Assembly (NCBI GenBank): GCA_914767715.1
Contig: OU612074.1
Span: forward strand, 19,826,062-19,890,061
DNA length: 64,000 nucleotides
Direction of reading: 5' to 3'
Origin: Membranipora membranacea
Taxonomy: Eukaryota > Bryozoa > Gymnolaemata > Cheilostomatida > Membraniporidae
The position numbers were made by a program, and so were the translations under genes. The notes beneath the pieces were generated by a model, which was given only the letters and a program-made list of their open reading frames with translations, searched no databases and was not told the origin of the DNA. Position 1 is the first letter of the stretch. The number at the start of each line of letters is the position of its first letter. Below, one piece after another: positions 45,601 through 57,329 of the stretch.

Positions 45601-48600
45601 CTGCTGGTAACTTTACTTAAACTTGCAGCCTGTTGCTGACAAAAGACTGTCCAATCCTACAGCAAATTCTTTCTCCAATGTGGTTGTAAGAAAACGTATA
45701 TATCAAAATCACTTTGTTTCAAATATTTGAGTTCTGGATGTTGCAGCAGAATACTGATGTTTGGACTAACATTACAGATATGCTGACGTTGTCATCCTGG
45801 GTTATCTCTGCTGATCCTACCAATAACCAATCAATTAACATGCTGAATAGAAGGAAATGGGTAACTAATGGTGGCTGGTTATTGAAAACGATTCGGCATA
45901 TTCTGCTAAACTCTGATTTTATCTACCATCAGACATATTGTAACACTATATGACACCAGCACCACATACACCTGACCTGGTCACATGATCTACTCTAGTG
46001 TTATGAGTCACAAGTATTTTTTTGACATTTGACGAATATAAAAACCGAAGATTTGGAGTACTGCTCTCATTATGGAATCATTGTCAGTCTGGAGTCATCA
46101 TTTCATAAATTTTCGAATTTTCCTCACTATATGTGCTATCCGATAGATTTTGTTTTTAAGACTAAGCTCTGATACTGGGGTAAGTATGACTCACAATTTG
46201 AACTTTGTCTGCTGATTTTCACAAAGAAATTAATAAAACATGAGACAAAATACTTATACATTATATTACATTACTTAGACGTACCAAGTATTGGTCTATT
46301 GCTCAGATATGAGCATGATCATGACCAAACTTTGTGTGTCTAGCGTTCACCCACTAATTTCCATGAGTGAATATCTAGTTGAGGCGCTTAAACTCTTTCC
46401 AGAATGCAGCTAGTGACAACAGATTGACAATCACCTGCTATCCATGTTGGCTGGGGGTGGTTGATAATGAAACGCCACAAACAACGACATTGCAGAAGTT
46501 TGAGGACTAAAAATAGTGGTTTTCTGAACATGTGGGCTGGTCCATAAATATAGGTCTACTACATTATGACAAAGTCAAAGCTATGTTTTGTTAGATATTT
46601 TAAAGGATCCATATCTTTTCACATTTTCACATTTGTTACCTGCATTCTGCAGAGTTATTGGCTCCATCAGTAAATCTCTGAGTGATTGTAGTGTTACCAA
46701 TAAAGGCTCCGTACTGTACGTGAGAAGCATTGAAGTAGCTGGGGGTCTGTAAATATAAAATCGCATTGGTTGATAGTTTATTTGGTTGTTTGATTGGCTG
46801 GTTGTTTGATTGGCTGGTTGGTCAACTGGGAAGTATGTTGATTGGTTGGTTGATTGAATGCAGTAAAAAGACGACTGGTCTCAAACAGTGGAATTAGTGA
46901 ATTATACTACTCCATTTCAAACTCAAACCTGGATTAGCATTGTTGTAAAAAAGCAGATTTACATTTTACAAGTATTGGTTTTACTGGTAATGGACCCACC
47001 GATGACACAAGGTTATATGGAGGGAGCAAAGGTGAGGCGATCAGTTCAGTTTTAATATTAGCCGGAGAATAATCCTCTGCCTGAGGAATAAGCCAGCTGA
47101 GGGTGGCGTAAGGCTGTCCCGGCTCAGTCACTCCAGACATGTCCGCAGGGCATCCGCGGGTTATTGTAGGCTCATATGTGTCTGTAATGTGAGAAATAAA
47201 ATATACAGCTTTCACAAAAGTGAATATTAATGGGCGAGTTGTGTGCTCTTGTTACAGGAAAAGACAATTATTTATAACAATGGGATTTTTAAGGCTTATC
47301 AAGACTAGATAATTCGCTTGTTTTAGGTGGTTATATCAATGAAGTATAACAAAAAATTTATACTTGGCACTATGATTTGCATTTTGCAGTCATAAGTTGC
47401 TTGGATGTCAAGCTAATTTAAGTGCTTGAACTCTGACTTGGTTCTTGGCATGGCTTTCCATTAACACTCACATCCCATACCACAAGGGAAAATGGATGGC
47501 TGGGATCGGTTGACAATAAAATGTCACTATACCAACAACCCGGCATAGGTTGAGCACCTAAACTTATGACAATCCTATGTTGTGTAGTTCATTTAAATGA
47601 GAATTATGTTTGATCCTAAGAAGTCAATCTTGAACAAATATTCTTTGTCGTAGGACTTTAAAATATGAATCTGAATTCCTTCGCCTCAGTTATTTAGCTT
47701 ACCCTTGTCTAAATTTTTCCCCAATAAGCGGATACATGTTTATGAGCATCCCACAATGCAATTCCAACACAAGGCAACTTTCCAACTGAGATAAGGCCAG
47801 TGACAGCGAATGTCAGATCGATCATGTGATAGACTATTGCATGTAAATCTCTGATTGATAGAGAGTGAACTAATTCACTTTGCATGAGAACCATCACAAG
47901 GAACTTGGTGTGACACCCGAGTTCAATTTTACTACTAAGGGGCGGGTACATGATAGGGACTTGTACTAAATCGACTCTGACCATGATAATAATTTGGTCT
48001 CGATGTCAGTGTGGTGAATCGCCAGATAAAACGACGTATTCTATTGATACACTCCACTTGGCAACACGAGTTGACAAAAAAAAGCTGGTAAAACATACGA
48101 TTATGAAGAGATAGTTTAAGTGCTTGAACTGTGCCGGGATAGCTGGTAGCAGCTTTTCATTATCAACCACTTTCCAAACCAGTGGGAAAGTGGTTGATAA
48201 TGAAATGCTACTACCAGCTATCCCGACACAGTTTAAGGGCTTTAACTAACCAAGGAGTAATGACGCAACTAACCTTTCTCACAATGGTAGGTATCATACA
48301 GAGCAGCGTCACACACACAGGCCTGCTCAGGTACACAGCTTGTCACACTGCCACTACAGTAAGTGGGCGGTACTTGTAGAGGAAGGTACGGCATCTGCTG
48401 AGAAGCTGCAACAACAGAATGTGGTATATTGACATTGATCACGGTGTTAGTAAGGAATGGTTGATTCAGTTTGTGGAAGTTCTGCTCACACCATTCGTGT
48501 CCTCAAACTTTTAAGATGCATTTTAAAATGTAGGATGTAACAGTGGCAGCAAATCATCTGTAAGGCCGGCCCAAATTCTCTTGTTAAGAATACTCATTAG

Positions 48601-51467
48601 AGCGTCAGATTAAATTCTCTGGTTTGAAACCCTCTTTAGAGCCAGCCCAAATTTATAGGGTAGACCCTTATCTAGGGATGGCCCAAATTCTCTGATTTAG
48701 AACTTTCGATGGAGTGCTAGCTCAAGCTCCCTGGTATCAAAATAGTATAGAAAAAAAAGTATATATATCATCAAGGCTACCAGAAAAACTTCCTTGGCAA
48801 GGAATAATGAAAAGAACATACCAAGCAGGAAATGCCTGTATAACCTTCTCAGATGTCCCCTCTTAGCAGTCAGCTGGAACGCATACTTATTACTGACAGT
48901 AGCTGCTCCTCCTCGAGAAACTGATCGAGGACTCGCAAAATTCAGGACTACCGGAGAAAATATGCTCAGCGCTGGATCGAATACCAGTACAATTACCACC
49001 AGGGTACCTGAGAAAGAGAGATACAACTCCGAGTTAGTTGTAAGCTTTGTAAAATATAAATATTTTTGTGTTAGTCTGACTGCTCATGCACTTAAACGAG
49101 AAAACAGAGGAGCTTGCATTGCATTTCCTGCCTCAACTTTGACTCTGTGCTATGTTATTATCCCAATCAAAATGGGAGTTGTATACTCATGTCAAGTTAG
49201 AAGACGACTATGGCAGACTTAGTACACTTCGTATGTGGAAATAGAAATATAAGAGTATCATTTCCAGCTGACATCAGTCATCATGACATGTTAAAATGCA
49301 ATATGTCTTTCTGCAATTAAGAAGTTTTTGCTTTCCATTCTGCCAGAAATATTGGCCCTCAAAACTAATTTTTGGAATTCATCCAGATAGTTGCAACCAT
49401 TGATATATAAATTCATATCAATGGTTGCACCGAATGTTAAAGGCTAAAAATATTAGGAGTAATTTCTTGCCCATTGGAATATTTTATATATATATTTGTA
49501 ATATATGTTTGTAATATATATTTTTAATATATATGATTGTATCTCACCTATACTCTTAGCTCTTTTGACGTTCTGTGATGGGTTGCCTCCCATCGTTCCC
49601 CATCCTGCTGAGGTCACAAGTACGGTGACCTTATGGACTCCAGTTCTACCATTGTTCCACAATTCATCAACACCTGTCTCCAAAGCTAAAAGAGACACAA
49701 TCTTTAGCTTTACTACAGGCTTTTTAAATGATCGAGTTACATTTTAGACAGGGAAATGCTTAAACTTTTTTTTTGATAAATAGTTGAAGCTACAAACTTG
49801 GTTAGGTAAGGAAGATAAGGTTACCTGACATTGGCAGAATTTTTATCACCTATGTAATGCTGCTACATTTCAATCTCCAACATCATAGATTACACTATAC
49901 AAATAATGAGTAGTTTTGAAGATTTTGTGAAATTAAATCTCATGTTCCAGTTTTTAGAGGGCAAGATGTCCGAATAATTTGGCATCTCAAATTCACTGTA
50001 TGATATCATGAAGGAGTATCTCAATATTTCACTTAAGTGTAGACAAATATAACACAAGATAATACGCTTTATACGTAACCTCACAGTCACAAGAAATGCC
50101 AAGAAGAAACTCCGGGAAATTGCATTGTGGGATATTATAAGGTTAACGAAACAATCAGTGAGTAACATGTACCCATGTCACCTGTATTCAAATTAGAAGT
50201 TCCTCCTGTGAGGGTTAGAGCGTTCACTCTACTTCTGAAGTCACAGCGGTTTCCATTTTTAATGTTTAGTGGTATCTGCTTTACTGCAGACGAGCCAAAA
50301 GTTACAACGCCAACCTGTAACAAAAGGAGTAATCAAATGGAAAAGTGGAGAAGAAAGCAAAATTGGTTTTATTATTGACAAAAAATCACATGTCAATTAT
50401 TTTTTAGGGCATTTTAATGATGTATCCAATCTTTTCCATTCCAAGAGGATGAAGAGCAGCCTGTCAAACTCTATCGAGCGATTTTTTAGGAAACATATCG
50501 ATGCAATCATTAGACATAGTTTGTTTGAAGACCTCATGAGTATGAACTATTCTTCAATACAACTGTTTTCAGCAATTTTAGCTGTAATAATATATTAGTC
50601 TGAGGTTAGAGCTGAGATAACAGCAGAGCCTGAGATATGAGGAGAGACTATACCTGCGAATACATAGGAGATATATAGAGAAGGCTAGTCAGCTCTCTTA
50701 TTAGATAGTTGGAGTACTCCAGATGTAACTCGTCAGCCTTAAATCCTCCGTGATCCACAACAAACATCCAATCTACTTCATGGTCGTGTGTGGCACTGCA
50801 ACAGAAATATATCACCAATAATATGGAGTTCAATAATTTGATTAAATCAATTAGCTTTTAATATTGGTGAAATGTCAGTATTGGTACAACTATGATGAGA
50901 AGCTGCGATAAATTGTATTGTTGGGAGTTCTCCAGTGAATGTAGAAAGGTGGAGCAAATTTTCTAACAATCAATTAATTTTGTTTCATATGGACAGTGGT
51001 AGGCAGAGAGTTTAGACTGGGAGTGAAACAGGACAACAAAGGGAGAAAAATAATGTGTAGTAAATATTGTTATTTTTCTCAGAAGTGTTTCCACAAAATG
51101 TTTGTATAGTATCATATCAATTAGACCTGTCACAACAGCCAATTTATTTGTTCTGTTTGTAAAAATTGGACGAGTGACAACTTCTTTAATGAAAGTTCGC
51201 CATGTCGAGACCAACCACAGTATTATGAGCCAAATAGAATATTTCGTAAAACCGAGGCGTCTGTAAGAAGGTAGAACGAGGTAGAGGTCTCAGCAGAAAA
51301 TGTAGTCTGAGCCCTCCAGACTGTTGCCCTCCCCCCCATCCGTGTACTTACCTGAGACTTTGCAGACTTTGACCAATATCTGAGGCGAGACCTTTCATCT
51401 CATCATCTATACCATTTGCTGCTGCGCTGCCGAGCAGTGACAGCATCAATACTGTCCAATACAGCAT
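38870..51467 (-). CDS. Secreted VWA-EGF-HYR(x3)-sushi-Thr-rich protein, 769 aa, 15 coding exons (polydom/SVEP1-like architecture)
   Basis: Exons in transcript order: 51352-51467, 50654-50795, 50182-50314, 49548-49685, 48822-49007, 48274-48405, 47000-47181, 46640-46746, 43328-43491, 42477-42596, 41804-41965, 41472-41549, 40636-40836, 39639-39775, 38870-39181. All are GT-AG and the 2310 bases stay in one frame. A signal peptide (MLYWTVLMLSLLGSAAA) is followed by a VWA domain (about 46-235), then an EGF-like Cys cluster (254-280). Three HYR domains (about 283-553, each from two exons, with the EPPxI start and C-x-F-x-V end) and a sushi domain (555-619) come next. The end is an unfamiliar region (YYYDGNCSDFNVSS) and a PTTTT mucin-like tail. 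In the VWA the metal-site motif is DHGGF (53-57) instead of DxSxS, and the later TDG aspartate is missing, so metal-dependent binding is doubtful. Such proteins act outside the cell in adhesion or matrix. Human SVEP1 shares the domain types but is far larger. Confidence 0.87.
43130..43313 (-). mobile_element. tRNA-derived SINE (Glu-type head)
   Basis: On the minus strand, box A TGGTGTAATGG and box B TGTTCGAATCC flank an anticodon-loop-like CTTTCAA (anticodon TTC, as in tRNA-Glu). A non-tRNA body with GTAAGGGCATCC follows and ends in AAACAAAATAAACC. The acceptor stem does not pair, so it is not a working tRNA gene. It lies about 15 bases from the donor of exon 9 of the VWA-HYR gene. Confidence 0.75.
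44454..44666. mobile_element. Short hAT MITE (197 bp) with perfect 8-bp TSD
   Basis: The element 44462-44658 begins CAGGGGTGCTCAAACT and ends AGTTTGAGCACCCCTG, perfect 16-bp inverted repeats of the CAGGGGTG type common in hAT elements. The octamer TACTAATA flanks both sides (44454-44461 and 44659-44666). The inside repeats tggcccac several times. It is a recent insertion in an intron of the VWA-HYR gene. Confidence 0.95.
46378..46490. mobile_element. Hairpin MITE family, diverged copy
   Basis: It carries gaggcgcttaaactctttcc at the left and ggtggttgataatgaaacg at the right, the two arm ends of the family described at 48113. The centre is diverged. Confidence 0.45.
47415..47585. mobile_element. 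Hairpin MITE family, diverged copy
   Basis: Left end ttaagtgcttgaactctgac and right end acccggcataggttgagcac are inverted and match the arms of 48113-48249 imperfectly. It lies in an intron of the VWA-HYR gene. Confidence 0.5.
48113..48249. mobile_element. Foldback MITE, about 60-bp arms
   Basis: The left arm (48113-48175) and right arm (48187-48249) are reverse complements with few mismatches, around an 11-base loop. The shared core is gggatagctggtag then tttcattatcaaccacttt. Related arms occur at 28.7, 46.4 and 47.4 kb, so it is a dispersed family and not a chance hairpin. It ends about 25 bases from the donor of the EGF-like exon (48274-48405). Confidence 0.8.
48560..48745. repeat. Degenerate repeat, GGCCCAAATTCTCT words
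   Basis: About three to four units of roughly 55 bases share ggcccaaattctctg, gtttgaaacc and a tagagcg-like word. They sit in the VWA-HYR gene intron next to exon 5. No coding potential is seen. Confidence 0.5.
49393..49430. repeat. 15-bp inverted repeat
   Basis: TGCAACCATTGATAT and its complement are separated by the 8 bases ataaattc. It is a perfect short hairpin in an intron. Confidence 0.75.
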
Positions 51468-51788
51468 TGCGCTGCTTTTGTGTCTGTATAAAAGTAGGAA
51501 CAATGTAGAGAATGGTGTATCGTGAAAACATGTTTAGAAAAAAGATGTGATGTTGGTGTCTCCAACTAACTGATATGACTTCTTAAACAAAACCAGATTA
51601 GATATTCTATATTACCCATCGGCATCTCTAAACTGAAAAAGGTCACAATATTGCTGTGTACAATCAACATCTGCAATTGTAAAGACCCCTTAAAACTCGC
51701 GTTCCTGTCATGGGGCCACAAAAATGGCATCGCGACAAAGCATTAAATACTCAAATGAACTTCTTTATATCTAGTCAATTTTACCGAC

Positions 51789-51911
51789 CTGATCTTTGAA
51801 TAGTTTTGAGTTTCAAGTTGCACTCCACACTACCAACATCAGGAGCACCAATGGCAATGGTTTTGCTTGCATAGGTTGTCAGTGTAGAAATCTCTTGGTA
51901 CATTTTATACG
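51789..51911 (-). other. Possible upstream leader exon of the VWA-HYR gene
   Basis: A ttctctcag acceptor-like site and a gtcggt donor-like site bound 123 bases with a fully open frame (MYQEISTLTTYASKTIAIG then VECNLKLKTIQRS). The signal-peptide exon is itself preceded by a ttttatacag acceptor at about 51488, so a leader exon is expected nearby. Joining the two does not put this frame in phase with the signal peptide, so it would be leader sequence or an upstream ORF. Alternatively TATAAAAT near 51902-51909 could be a core promoter. Confidence 0.25.
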
Positions 51912-53530
51912 CTGAGAGAAAACAGATGTCATTATTAAGGTGATAACAGATTTAACGAGGAAGATACGGTCTCCTATCTCCAGCTTTCTATTTACATTAG
52001 CTTGTACCTACATATGTCAGCAGTTTGTCTTTCCTTGTCCTCATGTTCTTCAGAAGTTATCGTGTACAACAAAATGCAACCCCTCGGAGCAGGCAAGCAA
52101 ATCAATTTTAATTTACCAAATTGATTGACCACATCAGTCAGCTAAAATCTGAAACATCACTAATATCCTTGTATAAAAACAAACTCCAACAGCAGCTATT
52201 AGTGAATTTTTTTTCAAATTATGGTTCTTCAACCTATGGTATCAACAAGAAAGAATTGTGATTGTGATGTCACACATTTATCTTTTATGTAACCATCTCC
52301 TGGTGAAGAACTTTCAACATATTTATATCAGAAATCAGATAGCTTCCTGCATATCTCTCAAACTCATGAAGCAGTTAATCAGATTAATGGCGAAGCTCTG
52401 CATCACACATTTATACTCAGGTATGAAATTGGATTGAATAGCCTTAATCTATGCCTGTCACCCAGCCAACTGTCTTTTGCTGGCCGATTGACAAGGATAG
52501 CCTAAACCACATTACCAGTAAAAATTAGGTTCGGTTTACATAAACATATTTTGTGCTATTGATTCGGTTATGCATGTATGTATTTCAGCTTCTCAATACT
52601 TTTAATTAAGTAATTGTGAACTCTCCCTCATTACGAGATGTTCTCTGTTTCTAGGCTTCAGGAGTTGTATTTTGCCTCCCACAAAGGGGAGAACTCCGAA
52701 TTTTAGACTGCCCCTTTGTTAGATAAACGGCATCAATAAAGATACAAACATAATCAAATGATTATTTCTGGAAATTTCTATTCATTATCTGTGTGACAGT
52801 ATTACCAGCAATAGACGGCAAGACACAAAGTAGCTACTATTGTATTATTGGTGGAAATAAGACTAGTAGAAAGACAGAATTGTGCATAATCGCTATAAAT
52901 GATAAATAAATTGTTGTGAACAACTCTTAATTATGACAACACGTAATATTGTCAACTTTTAAAATTTTCAATCTGAAACTGGTGGAGGCAAGCGTTGCTG
53001 GTAATATAAATCTGAATTCGCTGGCCTGACACATAAGAAACACTCAGTTATAGTTTGTAATAAATATTTGTTTTCTCAGTAATTGCGTACAACTTTTGAA
53101 TTGACAATACAGCGACACTATATTATATGACTTTCCATACGTCAAACAAATGAAGACCATGAAAAAAACAAGTAAGATACATATGCCTATAGCCGAATAT
53201 AGAAAATGAAGATGCTAAATGATTAATAGAGAGACTAATAGAATACGACTTGGGAATATGGAATGATTTGCAGTCTTCTGTGCCAATAAACTGTAATATG
53301 TAGTAAATATTTAAAAGAACAATCCTTTGCAAGAAACAACTGAACTGTCCCAGACCGCAACGTTCTTAACCAACACCGAGCTTAGTATGCATAGCTAACA
53401 CTTAAAGTCACTACATTATTATATTATATATATATATATATGTTATATAATATTGTATATTATATTGTTATAGTTAATATATTCTATCAATTAATTCTAT
53501 TGCTGCCGCTGAATATGAGTCAGATGTCCG
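51912..53530. other. Intergenic stretch, nothing recognised
   Basis: There is no convincing exon, RNA gene or element. A (TA)n run lies at 53418-53442, close to the 3' end of the peptide precursor gene. Confidence 0.4.
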
Positions 53531-56032
53531 TTACTTTCTCTCCGTACAATGCTGCTCCAACAAACTCTGATACTGCAATAGAAGAGAAATATAGGTAAAT
53601 TATACAAGATGCACCGCAGGTTGGAAAGGTAAGATAATTAATAATATATGGGCGGCGACAAATATGGGTGACAGATACGGGCGACAGATATGGTCATAGT
53701 ATAATTAATTGTAGCCTATTTGGTGGGCTTGACTGTCTTGAGGTAGTAAAGATCAGACAGGCTGAAAAAGCAAACCGGGATTTGTGTTTTGATTCATCTT
53801 AGTGGCGTCATCAAAGTCTCAATCAATCAGACGGCACATGAAGGTGTGACCTGACAGGTATTTGATATTAATCAAAGAGAAATCAACCCTTAATGAAGGA
53901 TAAAAATCAATTCTGCTGCATTTTTCCACATAGCCTAATAAGCCTCTTTATTTTTATTGCACGCAAGGGGGCTATAATCCACGCCCACTACGTACATGCT
54001 TCTTATTTTGAGAACAAATGTTACAACTAGGATGCATGTGTATAAAAATAAAGTGCCTGCTAATTCTAATGAATACTCTCGGCGATCGCTAAAAGTGACT
54101 CCAATCCATCAATACTACTTATTTTTATCGGATGAGATATAATTGGTGCCATGGGAAAAGTCGTGTTAGGCTTCCAGTTTTGGTAATCGTGGAGTTTGAG
54201 GTAGCCAATTTCAGATTTGAACACCAAAATATTAGCTTGCGCGCGGTAACCACTTAAATCACAATAGAAAATGTATTCCGGATAATTTTTCCTCCAAACT
54301 GAGTAGGCTTTAATCCCCAAGGTCGTGTCATTGTTTAATTTAGTCCCAAGGGATTACAATATTTGTCGGTGGCCATCAGTACTTTTGCACCAGCGGAGCT
54401 AAAAATAGCCACAAGATTATCCGGCGAGTGTAAGAATAAACTGATAAGGTGTTAGTAAGGAGCAAACTTGAATTACTGCCCTTTGGTAAAATGCCGACCG
54501 AAGTCATTGGCTTAAAACAGGATATCTATAAGTGTTTGACTGCAAAGTTATATTCTTTTAATAGCTCAATGTGTGTCTTGGTTCAGCTGACAAAACGAAA
54601 GTCAACTCTGAAGGTATTGTATTGTATGAGTTTATCTTCAGATGTCAGCCGATTCAATGACATAGTATCATAGTCTGAGCCCCCCAAGACTCTTGCCCAC
54701 GCCACACGGCCCCCCGGCCGGGAAGCAGAACATACCTTGTTTGTGGTAATAGATAAATTTATGAAAACTTACTTGCTGTGCCTTTTTTAGGTGGTACTCT
54801 ATGATATCGGCAAAGTCTTGGCACACGTCACTCTGTAGAAGCTCGCTGTCAAGTATAGTTTCACTTTCAGCTCTGTTTTTTGTTGTCTCTAGCCGCTTGT
54901 ACATCTCTGTCAGCTTAGCAGAGGCACTTCCGTCATGATACTCGCTGATTTCATCCAAATCTGTAGAAAACGCATATGTTTATTTCTGCAGTGTTTTTCA
55001 TGAATTATTTCGACGCTCAAATTTTTTTAGTTGGTCAGGCAGTGTGGTCAGTTGATTAATCATGAAACAAATCAAAACTGATCAAGATGAGTTGCCAAAG
55101 ATGAATATAAAGGATAAAAAACGCAGTGCAAAAAATACCATGCTTTCAAATATTTCTCAAGCGAGTAAAAGTAATATAAGGTCAGTCATCTCACTCTTTA
55201 CTATACATCGCTTGGAAAAACTTTTGCTTTAGTTTAAGACTCCTTAATTTCGATCCAAAATGCTTACCTTTCAAATCGAGGGAGCTCAGAGTAGCTGACT
55301 CTAACATTGCTCTCTTACCCCATCCAGAAGACATCTGGGGATCTACAGAGAGTCCTGGTGACCGTTTACCCCAACCATACAGTAAGCCCCCAGCTTGTCT
55401 GCCCTCTCCAGTCTATGAAATATTAAAAAGAATTTTACTTAATCATAAACACAGATACAAGGTAGGAATCAAATTTGATAATGATTATTTTTAAACACTG
55501 CTCTGGTTTGAGCAAGGAGTTGAAGACCTACAACTACAGGTAGGTCTACAACTCCTTGGTTTGAGGGAGAATGAAATTTTTAGTTGAAAAGAAGCCCCAT
55601 ATGTTGTTTCTTGCTCTAAAAACTTATGATTTGAACCCTATAGAAAATGATAATTGGTACCAGACAACACAAGCCTCCTTTATCCCTGTTAGATCAGGCC
55701 GATGATAACAATCATGAGATCCAAATGGGAATTCCAGGTGTTGTCTTGCATTGTGGGTATGCTGTTCACACACCCAAAGATATAAGATACAACAGTATAA
55801 TAATAGTATAGTATAATGAAGTATAATATGATACAGTATAATGGTGTACCATACTAACTTATTGCAGTGCTGAATTCTGCGATGACCAAGATGAATAAAA
55901 TTTAATGCTAGAAAATTTAAAAAATAGCTAAGGGAGATAACTCACATTATATGCCGCCGGTAACGCTGTGCTGTTTTTGACGCATAGAAGTAAGGAGATG
56001 AAAGCAGCTAACAAACTATAGAAGACGTTCAT
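53531..56032 (-). CDS. Amidated GW-amide prepropeptide, 153 aa, four exons
   Basis: Exons in transcript order: 55946-56032, 55268-55412, 54773-54960, 53531-53572. All are GT-AG, and the 462 bases stay in frame. Exon 1 encodes a signal peptide (MNVFYSLLAAFISLLLCV then KNSTALPAAYN). Exon 2 encodes GEGR, QAGGLLYGWGKR and SPGLSVDPQMSSGWGKR: two peptides ending Gly-Trp, each followed by Gly for amidation and Lys-Arg for cleavage. Cleavage at the single Arg would leave an N-terminal Gln able to form pyroglutamate. The rest is a charged, helical spacer with two cysteines 24 residues apart (CQDF..., ...EQHC), ending in TERK. The layout (short W-amide peptide, then a C-terminal helix with a cysteine pair) recalls adipokinetic/red-pigment hormone precursors. 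The GW-amide ends also recall APGWamide. The peptide does not directly follow the signal peptide and has no close match I know, so I leave the family open. Confidence 0.8.
54066..54440 (-). pseudogene. Decayed ORF of unknown origin inside the peptide-gene intron
   Basis: The minus strand frame ending at 54066 reads GIKAYSVWRKNYPEYIFYCD, then GYRAQANILVFKSEIGYLKL and IKISSIDGLESLLAIAESIH, then a stop. Just upstream, in another frame, SPDNLVAIFSSAGAKVL then ATDKYCNPLGLN leads into it with one frame change. The residue pattern looks like real protein, but I cannot name it and see no exon boundaries. It lies in the last intron of the peptide precursor gene, on the same strand. It may be a retrocopy or an inserted foreign gene fragment. 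Confidence 0.35.
55515..55560. repeat. 18-bp inverted repeat
   Basis: CAAGGAGTTGAAGACCTA and TAGGTCTACAACTCCTTG are reverse complements with one mismatch around a 10-base spacer. It lies in the first intron of the peptide precursor gene. Confidence 0.75.
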
Positions 56033-56364
56033 ACTACGAGGTGTGAGTGATGTGCAGTCCATGTCAATCTGGTAAAATGTCAACTCTCAGCAAGGGTTTA
56101 AATATGTTCCTAGGTCTTCAATTTCACAACTGTGAAGTTAAATTTAATCACCCGCTAGACTGTCTCAATTGCTGTGAAGGTGTAATATTGTGTGTTGAAA
56201 TGTGTTTTGATAGGAAACGAGTCTTTCCTTTCGTGAAAGTGTCGAGTCTGAGAGAAAAGTTTGGTTTAGGTTGAGTTTACCTTATCAAATAAGCCAATTT
56301 CCAGCAGAAATATCTCATTACTTCAAGTGGCAAAGAACTAATGACTTTTCACACGATGCCAATG

Positions 56365-56372
56365 CTTATATA
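56365..56372 (-). promoter_or_regulatory. Possible TATA box of the peptide precursor gene
   Basis: On the minus strand GGTATATAAGC lies about 335 bases before the ATG at 56032. No initiator or leader splice site was confirmed. In AT-rich DNA such a match is weak evidence. Confidence 0.25.
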
Positions 56373-57181
56373 CCATTCTGAAGAAAGCCAGAAATAGCAT
56401 ACAATCAATTAACGTGCAACTGGGAGGGCTCATGTGGCGAGCCTTAAGAATGTGCTCTAAGCTACCGGCACCTTTACTTTACCAATCACATATTGCCTAT
56501 TTATGTATAAAATGTGATTATCTCAGTTTTATTACTAAAAAATCTATTTGTAGGCGTGAGAAATATGACATGATGTCACAACAACATCAGATGATATTAA
56601 AGGGTATCTAGCCTGAGTGCTCTCAACCTGCATTGTATGAAGGAGGGGATGGTCGTGCCGCCTGTACCCTATAGTGTTAAGACCTGAGCTCAACCCTTTC
56701 TTAAGGTGCTCTAACTCTATGTGTTATTATGACAGCGGTAACAACATTGGATAATTGTTATTGGTAAAGCCATCATGAATCAGCATTGCTGGGGGTTACT
56801 TTCTCACTTTGCTGATGTCTTTGTAACGTCAACAACATTTATGCTGTTGTTTATCACAGCTAAAAATTATATTTTATGACACAATAACAATAATCCAATC
56901 TCACGTCCCCCTACGTAACAAAGTATCATGCTCATAGTTTTCTCTAGTCATGTCCTGATTTATTTTGATCACGTATCAAGCAGTGCGTTTGATCTTTTGT
57001 CATAGACTATGTGAGTTACGAGGGAAAAGGCGCAAACTTCTTTGGTCATTGGCCTCTCGACGTAATTCAAGCCTAAAGGGATTTGTGACAAGGTGAATTT
57101 GTACCAAACAGAAGAAAATTGGTTTGCATTCATGTAGGTCTTTAATCCAATGTTGTTAATATGATATCACTTTTCTTGCAG

Positions 57182-57329
57182 CAAACAAGAAGTTTGATGT
57201 AATTACAGCCGCTGATAAACTCTGCTCTGCTTTGTTTGGCTTCGCAGGTCAAAATCAAACCCTTAAAATGGCCGTTGATTACCAGCACAGTGTGTATGCG
57301 AGTAACTTTAATACACCTTCACCCAAGGT
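57182..57329 (+). other. Possible isolated exon
   Basis: A ttttcttgcag acceptor and a gtaatg donor bound an open frame, KKFDVITAADKLCSALFGFA then TLKMAVDYQHSVYASNFN and TPSPK. It looks coding in composition, but I find no partner exons and do not recognise it. It may be a relic or part of an unseen gene. The rest of 56380-60820 shows no clear gene. Confidence 0.3.
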
